Source of the DNA: Pyropia yezoensis
Lineage: Eukaryota; Rhodophyta; Bangiophyceae; Bangiales; Bangiaceae
Reading direction: 5' to 3'
NCBI GenBank assembly: GCA_009829735.1
Contig: CM020618.1
Span: 38,540,894 to 38,604,893, forward strand
Length of the DNA: 64,000 nucleotides
Position numbers and translations under genes: made by a program. Of this stretch, positions 1 to 11,233 are shown piece by piece. The notes beneath the pieces are model-generated. The model did no database searches. It saw only the letters and a program-made list of their open reading frames with translations, and was not told where the DNA came from. Position 1 is the first letter of the stretch. Each line of letters begins with the position of its first letter.

Positions 1-960
1 ATCGGGACAGCGCCGGCAACAGCCAAACGCGGCGGCAGCAGCCGGTAGCTGACGGCGGTGACAGCGGGGACGGGGGCAACAACCCCCAGCACTCAGCGGC
101 AGCGGCAAAGAGAGCAGGGGAAGCAACACGAGGCAGCCGGCAGCGGCACGGTCGGCCGCCGAAGGCGGTGGCGGCAGCAGGCGGCGGGCGGCGGCGCGGC
201 CGGGGCGGCAGCCAGCGGTAGGATGACAACGGCGGCAAGCGACAGGGGCAAGCGACGGCGGCACGGGCAGGGGCAGCAGCGGGCAGAGCCGGCGCCGAGC
301 GCGGCGGCACCGCCCGCCAGCTGCTGCGGCAGGCACAGGCAGCTACAGAGGGGGCCGCGGCGGCGGCAGCAGCAGTCGGCAGCTGGGGGCGGCGGCGGAA
401 GCCGCAGGCGGCAGCCGGTGGCGGCGAGGGGGGGGGCAGCAGCGGTGGCGGACGGCGGCGGCGCGCGGCGCGCGGCAGCCGCGGCGGGGGAGGGCGGGCC
501 GCGGCGGCGGTGGCCGCCAGCCGTCAGCGGCGGCGGCCGGCAGCGGGCAGCAGTGGCGGCCGGCCGGCGGCCGCGGCCGAAGAGGGCGGGGGTCGGCGGC
601 AGTCGGCAGCCTGCAGAGGCGGCGGCCGGCGGCGGCCGCCTGCGGCGGCGGCGGGCGGTAGGCGGCGGCGGTGAGCGCCGGCCGCGGCGGGGCCGGGACG
701 GAGGGCGGCGGCGGGTGAATACGGTTTGGGTGGGGAAAGACCGTACGAAGGGGGGAGGAGCGGCAGGGGAGGGGGGAGGCAGTACGGGAAGAAGCGGTGC
801 AGGGGGGCAAGGCGCGGGTGAGCAAGAGGGTAAGGAATCCACCGAGGGAGCGACAAACCTGTTGTCCCCCGGCGCCCACACTGCGTCTTCCCCCGCCTAC
901 GTGGCGATCACTCCCGGGCCGCTCGGCGCCGCTCACCCCCCCACTGTGCGACGCCAGCCC
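1..960. other. GC-rich low-complexity DNA, no gene recognised
   Basis: The stretch is dominated by GGC/GCC-type trinucleotide runs that leave several frames open on both strands at once, which is what compositional bias gives without selection on protein. The translations are Ala/Gly/Arg or Pro/Arg/Ser strings with no domain-like segment. A small exon of an off-window gene cannot be excluded. Confidence 0.6.
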
Positions 961-1017
961 ACGTGCCCGCGCACGCGCGGCGAAGTGCCCGCGCACGCGG
1001 GGTGAAGTGCCCGCGCG
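961..1017. repeat. Short tandem repeat, about 23 bp unit
   Basis: The motif GTGCCCGCGCACGCG recurs about every 22-23 bp (two full copies and a third partial). It lies at the edge of the GC-rich block. Confidence 0.75.
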
Positions 1018-2980
1018 CCGCCCACAGCGCAGCAGTGCTTATCCCCTGTCAAGATACAAGCCCATCTTTGGCCAGATCTCTTGCTTCGTTGTGCAAATTC
1101 TTGCTCTGCTCGAGCACGAAAATGAACGGCTCGAGCAGAACTTTGCTTTTCTGATCAAGGGGATGGGCTGAGGCCAAAGAATCTCCCCCAGGATGACCGA
1201 CACGACGGCAGCTGTCGGTGTTCTGTCAACCAATGACAACAGCGGTGGCGCTGCTGTTTGCTGGACGGAGCGTTCCATTGGTCAGAATTCACGTTGTGGA
1301 TGTCGAGCAAGGCGGAGAGATTTTTCCGTGCAGACCATCGAAAGCTGTCGTCGCGCAGGTTTTTGCTTAACCAGTGCGAGAGATTGCGCGGGTTTTTTAA
1401 ACCCGTTTGTATAAACATTGCTCCCAAGCGTAGCGATGGTCGGTCGCTTCTTTGCGCTTCACGAGAGTGCTCTCCTGCCCCGTGCGCTTCCGGTCATACC
1501 TAGGGAGGTGGCGACTACCAATCGCCCGAGCTGTTGTAGGCAGAAAGCAAGAAGCGGGGGTAAAAGCGGTGTCTATGATGCCTTGAGGGGGGCTCGATGA
1601 GGGTTTTATGCAGGTTTTTGCTCGAGAATTTCCCAAGAAAGCAAGAACATTTTGACAGGCGATAAGCAGTGCTGCGCAGTGCCCACGCGCGGCCCACAGT
1701 GCCCACGCGCGGCCGCCAAGAAGCACAGGACGAACGCCCCCGATAAAAGCTGGCGGGACAACCATCCCAAAAGCTGGCGAAACAACCATTCCTGAGCACA
1801 TCCTATTGGTCAATCTGCTTTCGATGTTCAGCCCCCTGCCTTCGTTGTTCCGGCCCGGAACATCGAAGGCAGAAACGGAACATCGAAGGCTGTGGCTTCC
1901 TCCTCACTTCCGTCGGTCTGGCACCATGGATGCCACCAATAAAATCGATGCATTAACTTAGTACAATGAATCATAGTTTAATATAGATTAATCAGTCGGC
2001 GCTTTCCCGTTTTTCATTTGCTTTTTAACTAAATACTGGGTGAGCCCCCCGCCCACGACCCCCCTCTTCTCCCCACTACCCCTTGTCCTGTTCGTTATCT
2101 CCTTGTTTGGCCTCGCTACGCCATGGAGCATCCACAGCAGGACTGGCGCTGCGCGACGATCAGTCGCTCATGCGGACGCTGCTACTTGTGCCACCTTTGC
2201 CGTCGCTGCCACGGCAGACTTCCTCGCCGCCGCCCTGGCCACCGACATTCCCACTCTGATGGTTGCACGCGCCAAGTACGCTTGGGGGTCTGTGCGACGC
2301 TGAAGAACACTAGTGCCGAGACTGCTACGGCCACTGGCTCTGTCGGCCTTGCCGCCATGTCGAAGGTCGCAGCCGACCCATCGCCGCCTTCAGCACCGTC
2401 CTGGGCGGCAAGAAGGTCAGCAACGAGAGTGCGAGGAGCGAGCAGGTGCAAAGCACAAGTTCTGGGCAACAACGTGAGGGGCGCGCCCCACGGCGTCGCG
2501 GCAGTGAGGGTCAGGTCAAGTCCAGCAAAAAACAATAGATTACTTGAAAATCGATCTTTAATCTACTAATCTATATATTCATTGATCTCGGATGTAAACA
2601 ATCCCATTTTTTCCATCAATGCTCACAGCCCCCCTCAGCCGCTCGGGATTCATGAATCAGGACACCGACATGCTAACGACGTCAAGAGATTAGTAGGCCA
2701 ATTAGCCTATTTTCCAGATGAAACGCACGAGTCCGAAGGAAGTATGGTACGTTGCACAAAAAAGATACATCGAGCATTATTTTCTTTCTTCTCCGGCGTT
2801 GTTCGGGCCACACCCCTCGGCCAATCAGGTGCCTCGGGAATTTGCCCCGGTGTAATGGACTGGTCCTGCTTGATGGTGGGCTCCTTTCGGGTGTGGTGTG
2901 CACGCTCATTAGTCAGGCTTTTGGGAAAGTGTGCAGGGTTTTGACGGCCGCCGCGGTGGCCACGCCAGGGGTGTCGCCGG
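1018..2980. other. Intergenic DNA, no gene recognised
   Basis: Composition drops to moderate GC and includes AT-rich patches around 1930-2040 and 2540-2780. Only short ORFs without recognisable motifs are present. A 20-bp duplication of CCCACGCGCGGCC-type sequence sits at about 1680-1715. Confidence 0.6.
1837..1871. repeat. Near-perfect hairpin
   Basis: Arms of 17 nt (1837-1853 and 1855-1871) are inverted copies with one mismatch, separated by a single base. The arm motif GGAACATCGAAGGC is repeated directly just downstream at about 1876-1890. It may be the core of a small MITE-like palindrome; no target duplication was identified. Confidence 0.6.
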
Positions 2981-2984
2981 TGCT

Positions 2985-3665
2985 GCGGTCGGCGTCGGCG
3001 ACGGCGGCGACGGTGGCGACGGGGGTGGCAGTGACGGCGGCGGCGTCGGTGGCGACGGCCGTGGCGGTGGCGACGGTAGCGCCTGGGGCGGCGGTGGCGA
3101 CGCCGTGGCGGTGGCGACGGCGGTAACGACTCGGGTGGCGGTGGCGACGGTGGCGACGGTGGCGACGGCGGCGACGGCGGCGGCGGCGGCGTCAGTGACG
3201 ACGGCCGTGGGGGTGGCGATTGTAGCGACTAGGGTGGCGCAGGCGACGCGGTGGCGGGGGCGACGGCCGTGCCGGTGGCGACGGCCGTGGCGACGCGGTG
3301 GCGGGGGCGACGGCCGTGGCGGTGGCGACGGCGGTGGCGACGCGGTGGTGGGGGCGACGGCCGTGGCGGAGGCGACGGCGGTGGCGACTGGGGTGGCGGT
3401 GGCGACGGGGTGGCGGGGGCGACGGCGGCGGCGGCGGCGTCGGTGGCGACGGCCGTGGCGGGGGCGACGGTCGTGGCGGAGGCGACGGCGGTGGCGACTG
3501 GGGTGGCGGTGGCGACGGGGTGGCGGGGGCGACGGCGGCGGCGGCGGCGTCAGTGGCGACGGCCGTGGTGGTGGCGACGGCGGTGGCGACGGGCGTGGTG
3601 GTGGCGACGGGGGTGGCCGTGGCGACGGGGGTGGCCGTGGCGACGGGGTTATCCGTGGCGACGGG
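2985..3665. repeat. GGCGAC/GGTGGC-type minisatellite
   Basis: About 680 bp are built from GGCGAC, GGTGGC and CCGTGGC hexamer-like units. A longer block is duplicated in tandem with period 110 bp: the segment starting at 3361 recurs almost unchanged at 3471. Open frames here are a by-product of the six-base unit. On the minus strand the frame reads as a Pro-Val-Ala-Thr repeat, but it has no signal peptide and no support as a gene. Confidence 0.8.
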
Positions 3666-5073
3666 GGTGTTGGTAGCTTTGGCTGTGGAGTGGGGGGCTT
3701 GCGTTGGTGGCGGTGGAGACGGAGAGCTTTTTCTGACGGTGGGGTCGGCCACGTGTTTGGGAGAGGGGGGGAGAGGTTGGCAGTATGCGGGGGGGGGGGG
3801 TCGTGGGCGGTGTGATTTATGTGACGGGATGGGAAGCGTAGGTGGTGGCGGTGTTGCTGGTGGGGTTGTTAGAGGCGGTGATGCCGCCAGCGCTGGGTGA
3901 ATCGCCGGCGTCGGCACGATTGTTTTTTTATAGTAAAGGAGGGCGGTCATGGGTGCCTTGTCGACGATGTCATAGCCAGGCAAGGTATCCCAGAATGTCT
4001 CGTGCAGGAAATCGGTGGCGGGAGTGTGGGGCGCGGCGGAGCAACGCACAATGCATGCAGACTACCCCCTCTCTCGCACCCCCGCGCAAAAGAGAACAGG
4101 CGCTTCTTTCCCCTATTTTCTTTTGCGCCCCGGCCCTAGACCACAAGAGCCATGCAGACCGTCGCGTTCCGCTTTTTTTTTTTTTCCCTCCCGTCTGCCT
4201 CCCATTATCATCCCCCTCCCCCCGCCTCGCCCACACGCCCGGGGTGCGTTTTCCTCACCCTGGCACGCCCACCACAGCTCATCTAACGTTGAGGCTGGCG
4301 GCACCTTCTCCCTGGTTACCCCGTCCCCCCATCCCCCGAGCCACGTTGGATGCACCGAGGCTGGCACCACCTAAGTCGCCAACAATGGACCTGTCGTGCC
4401 AGGCGGGAGGAAAGGGTGGAAGGGGTTGCTTGGCACTGGCTGGCGGGAGGGGCAGGACGATGAGAGGGAACCAGAAGGCGAGAGAGGCGCTCTCCGCTTC
4501 CTCATCGGGGACCGTCGCGGCGCACGCTAACGGTCTCGAAGCATGACTAACGCATGAGCACCAGTCTTGCTCATCGACCAATCACACGAGCGCATTGGTT
4601 GGAACTATTTCCTCTCGCGAAACCATTTTATACACGAGGTCTCGCGAGCGAAAAAAGAATCTGAAAAAAGTGCCCTCCAGCTGTCCCCGCGAAGCTCCCC
4701 TATCTCGACTACCCCCCTTCCAAGCCTCAGTTAGCACATGGGCCCGAATCAGCCCCCGAGCAGTGCAAATCAATGCGAAAAGAAAGGCCCCATTTCAGGT
4801 TCGTCAGCATCTGGTCCACTCAGGGTGTCCCTCAGAGCGGTACACAAACCAGGAGACCCAAGGACCTCATTAGTTCGCAAGGACCTCTATGATCCTTCTG
4901 TCAGCATAGCGGCCGTGGACCCCGTCACGGCCGATGTCCTGCCCGGGCCCGAGCAGAGAAAAACCTCGATATATCTTTTTTCTGCAACGGACCATATCTC
5001 AGAGGAAATTAAATATTGTTTTTGTATCTGTCCACATCCCCGACGTGGGAACGTTAGCGCACCGGCCTGTAGT
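3666..5073. other. Intergenic DNA, no gene recognised
   Basis: Short unsupported ORFs, a G-run near 3790 and a pyrimidine-rich patch around 4170-4230. Nothing coding could be recognised up to the stop of the downstream minus-strand glycosyltransferase. Confidence 0.55.
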
Positions 5074-6738
5074 TTAGGCGCCGATCCCCTCCTGCGGTGG
5101 GAGCCTCAACAACCACTCCAAGTGGGTGGCCGCCCGCGCCTCGGCGGCGGCCTTGCCCGCCAGCCCATCCCTACGCGCCCCCCGGCCCAGTCGGTGGGCG
5201 TCAATCCAGTCGAGCAGTGGCGCGTCGGGGCGGGAGAACTTGCGCGCAAACAGGTAGGGGCTGGTCGCGATGCGGGGGCCAAACGGGCCCGCCGTGGCCG
5301 GTGGTGTGTCCTCATCACCACTGGGACTGGTGACGGACAGCTCCTCCCGCTCGGCCGACACCACCGGGTCAATGGTGTTCGGGTGCTGCATCTCGCCGAG
5401 GGGAACCCCACCCGACCAGGCTGGGTCCCAATACACCGCCCGTAGCGAGTGTGGGAGGAGGGTGCGACGCCAAGCAGGGCCAAGCAGAAGCGTCGGAAAG
5501 TAGTGCTCAGAAGAAGAGAGCCCGTTGGCCATGGCCACCAGCGCTCGCCGTGCGTCGCCAGAGGAGGTTGCATAAACGGCGAACGCGCGGGTCGCAATCA
5601 TCCACGCTCCACCCTTGGCGAGCAGCGCCGGCGGCGGGTTGGCCGACCCCGGCGAAGCACCACCCTCGGCGGATGGCGGGGATGCGGGTGAGGCGTCAAC
5701 GCCCTCCCACAGCGGGTGGTCCACCCGCGCCGGCTTAACAGTTGTGTCGACCGCTTCGGCGAGGCCGCCCTGACCAAGCACCCCAACCCCTGTATCAACC
5801 ACCAGCCGGCGGTAGCGGTTTCGTGTGGCCAACTCCCACCCGTCCCGCGGGTGGAGGGTAAGAAAGTTGGCGCCCCGGGCGGCCACGTTAGGGCGAGCCA
5901 GTAGGCGCCGCATGGCCGTGGGCGACAGGAGGGGATAGTCTGAACCCGAAAGGTTGATAAAGTAGGTCCACGGCGGGCGGGCATTGTCGTCTGCCGCTCG
6001 CATCAGCTTGCCCATGGTGGCAATACTGTCGCCTCCTGTCGTTGAGGATGAGGAGGGGTGGGTGTAGGCCAGCACCGCAGACATGCCGTCGAGAGTATTG
6101 AGGACGGTGGTGATGCCCCTGTAGGTTACGGGCGTGCGGTCCATAATAAGCACATTGTGGGGCAGTGCCACTCCCCGCCGCGACCTTGGATGGGGACCCT
6201 CTTTCCGCTGCATCGGGTTGGGTGTTTCGTCCTCCCCAGCTGTATCCTCCGCCTCCGCTAGCGCGATGGCCACCTTCTCGATCGTCGTGGCCATCACGTC
6301 GGCATCAATCTTGAGGTCAAAATGAACCGCGTAGACGTTGTCCACATGGTACGTAGCGGCCATCAACCTCGGCAGCAGGGCCACGTTGGATGGGGACACC
6401 TGCACAAAGTAGGCCAGGTCCACCTCAGGCGTTGGCTCCGCAGAATGCTGCGTCAGACGCCGCTGCGTCAGGGGAGAGAGCGGAGCTTCCTCGGCCGGCG
6501 CGGTGGCCCGCCTGCCACTGCATGGACGGGAAGCCGCCGCGGCGGCCCGTGAGCTGGGGAAGGGTAGGGAGATGCGCGACAGCGGCGACCCATCGGCGCG
6601 GACGCCGGTGACCGCCCACTGGGATGTCCCTACAGCGGTCACCAGCTGGGGGGTGCTCACCCACAGCACCCGACCAATGAGCACGGTGAACGAGACAGCC
6701 AGGACGACCAGCGCGGGGGGTCTCCGCTTCAACATCAT
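5074..6738 (-). CDS. GT14-family (core-2/I-branching, xylosyltransferase-like) glycosyltransferase
   Basis: This is a predicted Golgi type II membrane enzyme of family GT14, which transfers GlcNAc, xylose or glucuronic acid to glycans. The ATG at 6738 gives 554 aa and places a single hydrophobic anchor at residues 8-27. An upstream in-frame start (6849) would bury the anchor. The catalytic region runs from about residue 107 to 513. Family landmarks are visible: DLAYFVQV near 107, YFINLSGSDYPLLS near 260-272, KGGAWMIATRAF near 375-386, SEHYFPTLL near 410, and FARKFSRPDAPLLDWID near 497-513. Gly/Ser/Pro-rich inserts interrupt the domain. It is intronless. Family membership is secure; donor and acceptor cannot be told from sequence. 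A cell-wall or extracellular-matrix role is inferred only from the family. Confidence 0.85.
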   Translation of the reverse strand: MMLKRRPPALVVLAVSFTVLIGRVLWVSTPQLVTAVGTSQWAVTGVRADGSPLSRISLPFPSSRAAAAASRPCSGRRATAPAEEAPLSPLTQRRLTQHSAEPTPEVDLAYFVQVSPSNVALLPRLMAATYHVDNVYAVHFDLKIDADVMATTIEKVAIALAEAEDTAGEDETPNPMQRKEGPHPRSRRGVALPHNVLIMDRTPVTYRGITTVLNTLDGMSAVLAYTHPSSSSTTGGDSIATMGKLMRAADDNARPPWTYFINLSGSDYPLLSPTAMRRLLARPNVAARGANFLTLHPRDGWELATRNRYRRLVVDTGVGVLGQGGLAEAVDTTVKPARVDHPLWEGVDASPASPPSAEGGASPGSANPPPALLAKGGAWMIATRAFAVYATSSGDARRALVAMANGLSSSEHYFPTLLLGPAWRRTLLPHSLRAVYWDPAWSGGVPLGEMQHPNTIDPVVSAEREELSVTSPSGDEDTPPATAGPFGPRIATSPYLFARKFSRPDAPLLDWIDAHRLGRGARRDGLAGKAAAEARAATHLEWLLRLPPQEGIGA

Positions 6739-8838
6739 AGTGGCAGCGGGCAGATGCCGACGCCCAGGGAGGTCAAGGTAGGTACCACCAAGGCGTACAA
6801 GTCGACGACGCGTCGACGCAGACTGCGACGCAGTGGGGTGCAAAAACACAGCGATGCGGGGGATGGGTCAGAAAAACGTCAATCGCGGACTGACGGGGGA
6901 GCACTGGGATGCTGCAGGTGCGCTCCTCTCTGCCCCGTTGGCACCCCGGGGACCTTCCTATGTACCACCGTGAACCAGTCGGGTGCACTGGGGAGGCGTC
7001 GTCCCAGTCCACTCGGCACGCTGCCGTGGCACCCAGCCAGCCCCCGACACGCGGGCCCACTCACAGAGCCAGCCACATCATGGCGTCTGCTTCTCCCGCA
7101 CGCCCCCTTCGTCCCTGCCCCAACCCCCCCTGCCCCCCCACAGGAAGGGGGTACAGGGAGCATCAGCTGGGCGCCAACGCGCGCGAAAAAGCGCCCCTCG
7201 CCGCCAACGCCAAGCCGCCACGCGCCGACCGGCGTGGCCCCGCGCATGCGCGCGTGCGCAGCACACAGTATCAGCCAGCAGCAGTTACGTCCACTTCCCC
7301 CGAGGCCGTTCCTGTCACGCTCGGCCACGTCCGGAGGGCGTGCGCAGCAGTGCCATCCGCCCTCCCCCCCACGCAAGGGCCCAAAGGAAACAAACGCCGT
7401 CCGCCCCCCCTCCTCCCTCCTCCTCACCCCACCATGGAGAGAAAGTGGAGATGATCCGCGGGGGCTTTGGCGCACTGCACAGGGGACTGACGAGGAACGG
7501 CCACACTCCACTTGCGCCGACAGCACCGTGAGGAGGGGGATATGTAGAGGATCACTGGCACGGTTACAGTTGGCAACGAGCCGAGCCTCTCCACCGCCGT
7601 ATCACAGCCGTACCCCAGAAACGGCTGGGAGGAGCGGAAAACAATGCTCGAGCCAACGGCGGTTGGCGCGGCATGGGGGGGGGGCAGTCAGCGACCAACC
7701 CGTGTTGGATGCCTGAGCGAACATGGGTGGTGGTGGCCGTCGCGACTGTAGGGGCAGCGCGGCCATAGGCCACCACCAAAAGCCAGCCACGTGGGCAGAC
7801 GGAAAGGGCGGCAAGCGCGGGGCGTGGGAGGGAGAGACGCGGCACGGTCTGGCACGCCGGTCGTCGCCAGCGTGGGCCCGCCAGCCGGGCCGCGCCGGTG
7901 GTACAGGGGCCGCAGATGGCCGGTCGGCCAACGACCGCGTCCGGAGGCGCGTGAGGGAGAGGGTGCAGCGCGCGCCGCCGCGGCGAGTGGGGCGGTGGAA
8001 GAGGAAGGGCCGGTCGGTCGGCAGCTTCCCACAGGCCGCGCGGCGCGCGAGGCGCGGAGCCCACGGGCTTCTCGGCGTCTCCAGTGGGCTCTGTCCAAAC
8101 TGTCGCGCCAACCACGCGCGCGCGGCGGGCCATCCACTCAAGTTCCCGGACGCCAGTGGTACCTCAGGACGAGCCCCCGACGACCGCGCGTGGCGCAGGC
8201 CAAAGGGGCTTCGCGGACGTCGGCTGCCGCGGACGGCGTCGCGGGGCAGAACAGTGGGCTAAACCGGCCGCCGCGGGGCAGCGTGCGGCAGAGCTCACGT
8301 GTCGGAGTGTGCGCGGGCTTGGCAGCGTGCCTTTCAATTCTGGACGCGCGCCACTGCACAAGCGTTGGCGACAGTCTCGTATGTAGGAAAGTGTGTCTTC
8401 CGCCGGATCTCTCAGCACGCCATTGGATCACGAGTGACGACGTCGACCGCCTTGCAAGGAGGAAAAGCTCGACGAGGATCGGCAAGTCAACCAGCTTGAA
8501 ATATTTCACGTATGAAAGGGCCTCTATATGAATTACAATAAAATTGATGATCGCACGGAAATGTTGCTACTGGATTTAAAGGCATGCCCACAGCATTTTG
8601 CTCATCCGCCAGTTAGGATTGCATGGCCTCACCTCACATCATCTCGAGCAATCTCCCATCTGGCTTCGGCGCCCCATGTCTACAGTACATATACATACTT
8701 ATTTACCTGCACATGTGACGGATCCGTCATCTACGACCATCCCGCGTGCTCCACTCGCCTCGTTTAGTCACCACCACCACCCACTCCTTTCCCCTCTCTC
8801 TCATATCTTCCTTTTTGCTCCTTCTCTTGGCCCTGAGA
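6739..8838. other. Divergent intergenic region, no gene recognised
   Basis: This 2.1-kb region separates the divergently transcribed GT14 and PsbQ'-like genes, so it should hold both promoters. The part 6850-8350 is GC-rich with overlapping meaningless frames. From about 8480 to 8760 it is AT-richer, and it ends in a pyrimidine-rich leader (8756-8830) directly before the PsbQ'-like start. Confidence 0.5.
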
Positions 8839-9480
8839 ATGGCCTTCATTGGCGCTGGCCTTCCCATCCCATCCCGGCCACAGCGCGCCCCTGCGGCGGT
8901 GCGGTGCGGGACCGCCCCGCCCTCCACTCCCACCCCCTCCCCCCCCCCACCAGCTACCTTCCCCCGCCGGGTGCTGCTGGCCACCGTGGCCGCTCTCGCC
9001 GCCTCTGCGGCGACCGCGGTCGCCCTGCCCGGGCCCGCCTCGGCGGACCGGACGGGCAAGTACTCGACCAAGCTGACCGCCGCCCGCCGGTACAAGCCCC
9101 GGATTTCCGCTGCGGTGGCGTCGCTCTCCGCACTGGGCCCCATCCTCGGCAGCAGCGGCAGCAGCAGCAGCAGCGACGATGCCGCCTGGCGTGACGCCGT
9201 CCGCACCTACGTGGCGGGCGCTGACAGCGGGCTGTCGGCGGCGAAGCTCTTTGGCTCCACCTACTTTGCCGAGGGCAACCGCATTTCCGCGACGGAGAAG
9301 GCGCTCGCCGAGGAAGTGAGGGAGGTGGAGGCGGCGGTGGCCCGCTTGGGAACCGCCGCCACCAGCGGCTCCCGCTCAGACGCGGTCGCTGCGTGGCGAG
9401 CGGCCGCTCGGGCGTTTAACGCCTACTTGACGGCGGCCAAGCTGGATGAAACGCCCCAGATTGAGCTGGGGGAGGAGTGA
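8839..9480 (+). CDS. Thylakoid lumen protein, PsbQ'-like photosystem II extrinsic subunit
   Basis: The ATG at 8839 gives 213 aa with a bipartite plastid-to-lumen presequence. It starts MAFIG (the Phe-containing transit start of red algal plastids) and has a Pro/Ser-rich stretch. A twin-arginine signal follows: FPRRVLL at 41-47, a hydrophobic core, and an ALPGPASA cleavage site ending at about residue 69. The mature part is about 144 aa and predicted all-helical, fitting the four-helix bundle of PsbQ-type proteins that stabilise the oxygen-evolving complex. Motifs such as DRTGKYSTKLTAARRYKPRI and FGSTYFAEGNRI recall algal PsbQ' as known to me. The lumen location is well supported; the PsbQ' identity is a family-level judgement. 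A longer in-frame start at 8746 would spoil the transit peptide. It is intronless. Confidence 0.75.
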   Translation: MAFIGAGLPIPSRPQRAPAAVRCGTAPPSTPTPSPPPPATFPRRVLLATVAALAASAATAVALPGPASADRTGKYSTKLTAARRYKPRISAAVASLSALGPILGSSGSSSSSDDAAWRDAVRTYVAGADSGLSAAKLFGSTYFAEGNRISATEKALAEEVREVEAAVARLGTAATSGSRSDAVAAWRAAARAFNAYLTAAKLDETPQIELGEE

Positions 9481-11233
9481 CCGCGGCGGGCGTGCAGCTG
9501 GTGGTGACTGCGAGTGGTGACGGCAACGGGGGGGGAGTGTCACGCACACATTGGGAATGGTAGAGGTGTAAGCGTGGATGCCAGTCAGTAGCTGCAATGG
9601 ATGGGGTGGATACGATGAAGGCGGTTGCGGTCGATGTGGCGGTGGTTGCCACGCCGTTGGTGCCGGTGGCGGCGGCTTGAGGAGCGCACGCGTACGCGAT
9701 CGCCGAGGCGGGGGGAGCCGCGGACTCTTTAGAGGGTGCGGACGGCATGGAAGGGGTGGTGGGTGGGTGGGGGGGGCGGGGTAAGCGTGGGGGCGAGAGC
9801 ATGTTCTTGGGGTGGTGGGGCTGGGCAGGTGCCGCCGGTTGCTCTGGCCGCGGACGCCGGCCGCGTTTTTTCCTTCTTCTTTTCTTGCACCCCCCAGGCG
9901 GCGACCTGTGCTGCGTGTGCGGCGGTGGCAGCGGCGACAGTGCCGCCCCGGGCGACGCCACCCTCCTCCTCCGCTCGGCGGCGGGGCTCAAGATCGACGG
10001 TAGCCTCCGCGCCCCCCCCCCCCGCTTTCCATCCTCGCGGCGGTCGCTGCAGCCTCCGCCACCGTGGGGATCCTCGCCCCCACACCGTCACCGGCAACGT
10101 GCGCGCGTCCCGCCCCCCAACACTGCCCGTCCGGCCACCGTTTTCCCCTCCCCTCCTTCCCGCGCTGCCAATCAGGCCGCCATTGGCGCCCCAGGACCCC
10201 TCCCCGAAAGCCCGTTCCACTGCCGCCTCTGTCCCGGTGGACGCGGCGATGGCGCTGACGACGCCCCCGCCAGACCGCTGCAGACTGCGGGACGGGGTCA
10301 CGGCGCGGCGACCTGCCGCGGCGGCTGCTCGCCCCCCGACCCCGTACGCGCACACTCTGCGGTGGTTGACAGATCCTCTTTCTCAACAACGTCAAGGAGA
10401 CTCCTCAAGTGATGCTTCGGCAGCATGGTCCCTCCTACGTGTGACCTGGTCCCCGGCTACGATGTTGGCGACGCTGGGGAAGACCGTGGCCAGTGCTGAG
10501 CATCGGTTGCGCAAAATTCTCTGCTTTTTCATGTTCCACCGCGCATCATACTTGACTGGTCCAGGACAAACCAGTGTCGTGCTGGCAGCACGTTTCTTGT
10601 TTGCCAGAGCGGAAAAAGTGTCCAGGTGAACAATTCAAACGCGATTTCTGCACAAAGAAACAGCCGATTACACGGAAAAACGGATGCGCGCAGCCGATCG
10701 CAGGTTTCTAAGGAACATGGTCTTAGACCCACTGCGCAGCCGGGGGCACGCGCGACACATGAGATGTGCGGTGTTGGACCGTCTCATGCCGTTTGTGTCC
10801 CCTGGCCGCTACCGGCTGCCGCCGGCCCCCCACCCCGCCGCGCCCCCCGCTTCGGCGCGCGCTGCCGGCCGTAAAAGGGAAAGCAGCTGCGCTGCCGCAT
10901 CGTGGGCGACCGCATTTTGCTGCATATTTTCTTGTATGTCAACACCTGTGTTTGAAATGCAGAACGTCGGCGTCAGCGTCATGTTCCAACTCGACGGCAA
11001 GTGTGTATGTACAACAACTCGACGAGCTGCGCGCACTTCCAATGGAGCGGCCGACGCTCACGAGCAAACTTTGCCTGGAGCGGCCGACGCTCACGGGCCA
11101 GTTTCGCCTTTGGCTTCTTTCCCTTCTTTGCTCTGCCCCCTGTCCGCGCTGTCGTCTACCCGCCCATGCCTTATCTCCCCACACTCGCATCCCACGGTGC
11201 CAGACTCCTTTCTCACCTGCATCGCTGCCCGCC
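9481..11233. other. Intergenic DNA, no gene assigned
   Basis: Several frames are open on both strands. The plus strand has a pyrimidine-rich tract ending in CCCCCCAG at about 9898, followed by a Cys/Gly/Asp-containing frame that looks mildly protein-like. No motif, start or second exon supports a gene. CCT1 ends at 11234 on the minus strand, so this region also contains its 3' flank. Confidence 0.4.

Noticed and set aside
58..1005. 315-codon frame at the window start
   Set aside because: Low-complexity GC DNA open in several frames on both strands.
3192..4049. Extensin-like minus-strand frame with Pro-Val-Ala-Thr repeats
   Set aside because: No secretion signal; the repeat follows from the hexamer minisatellite.
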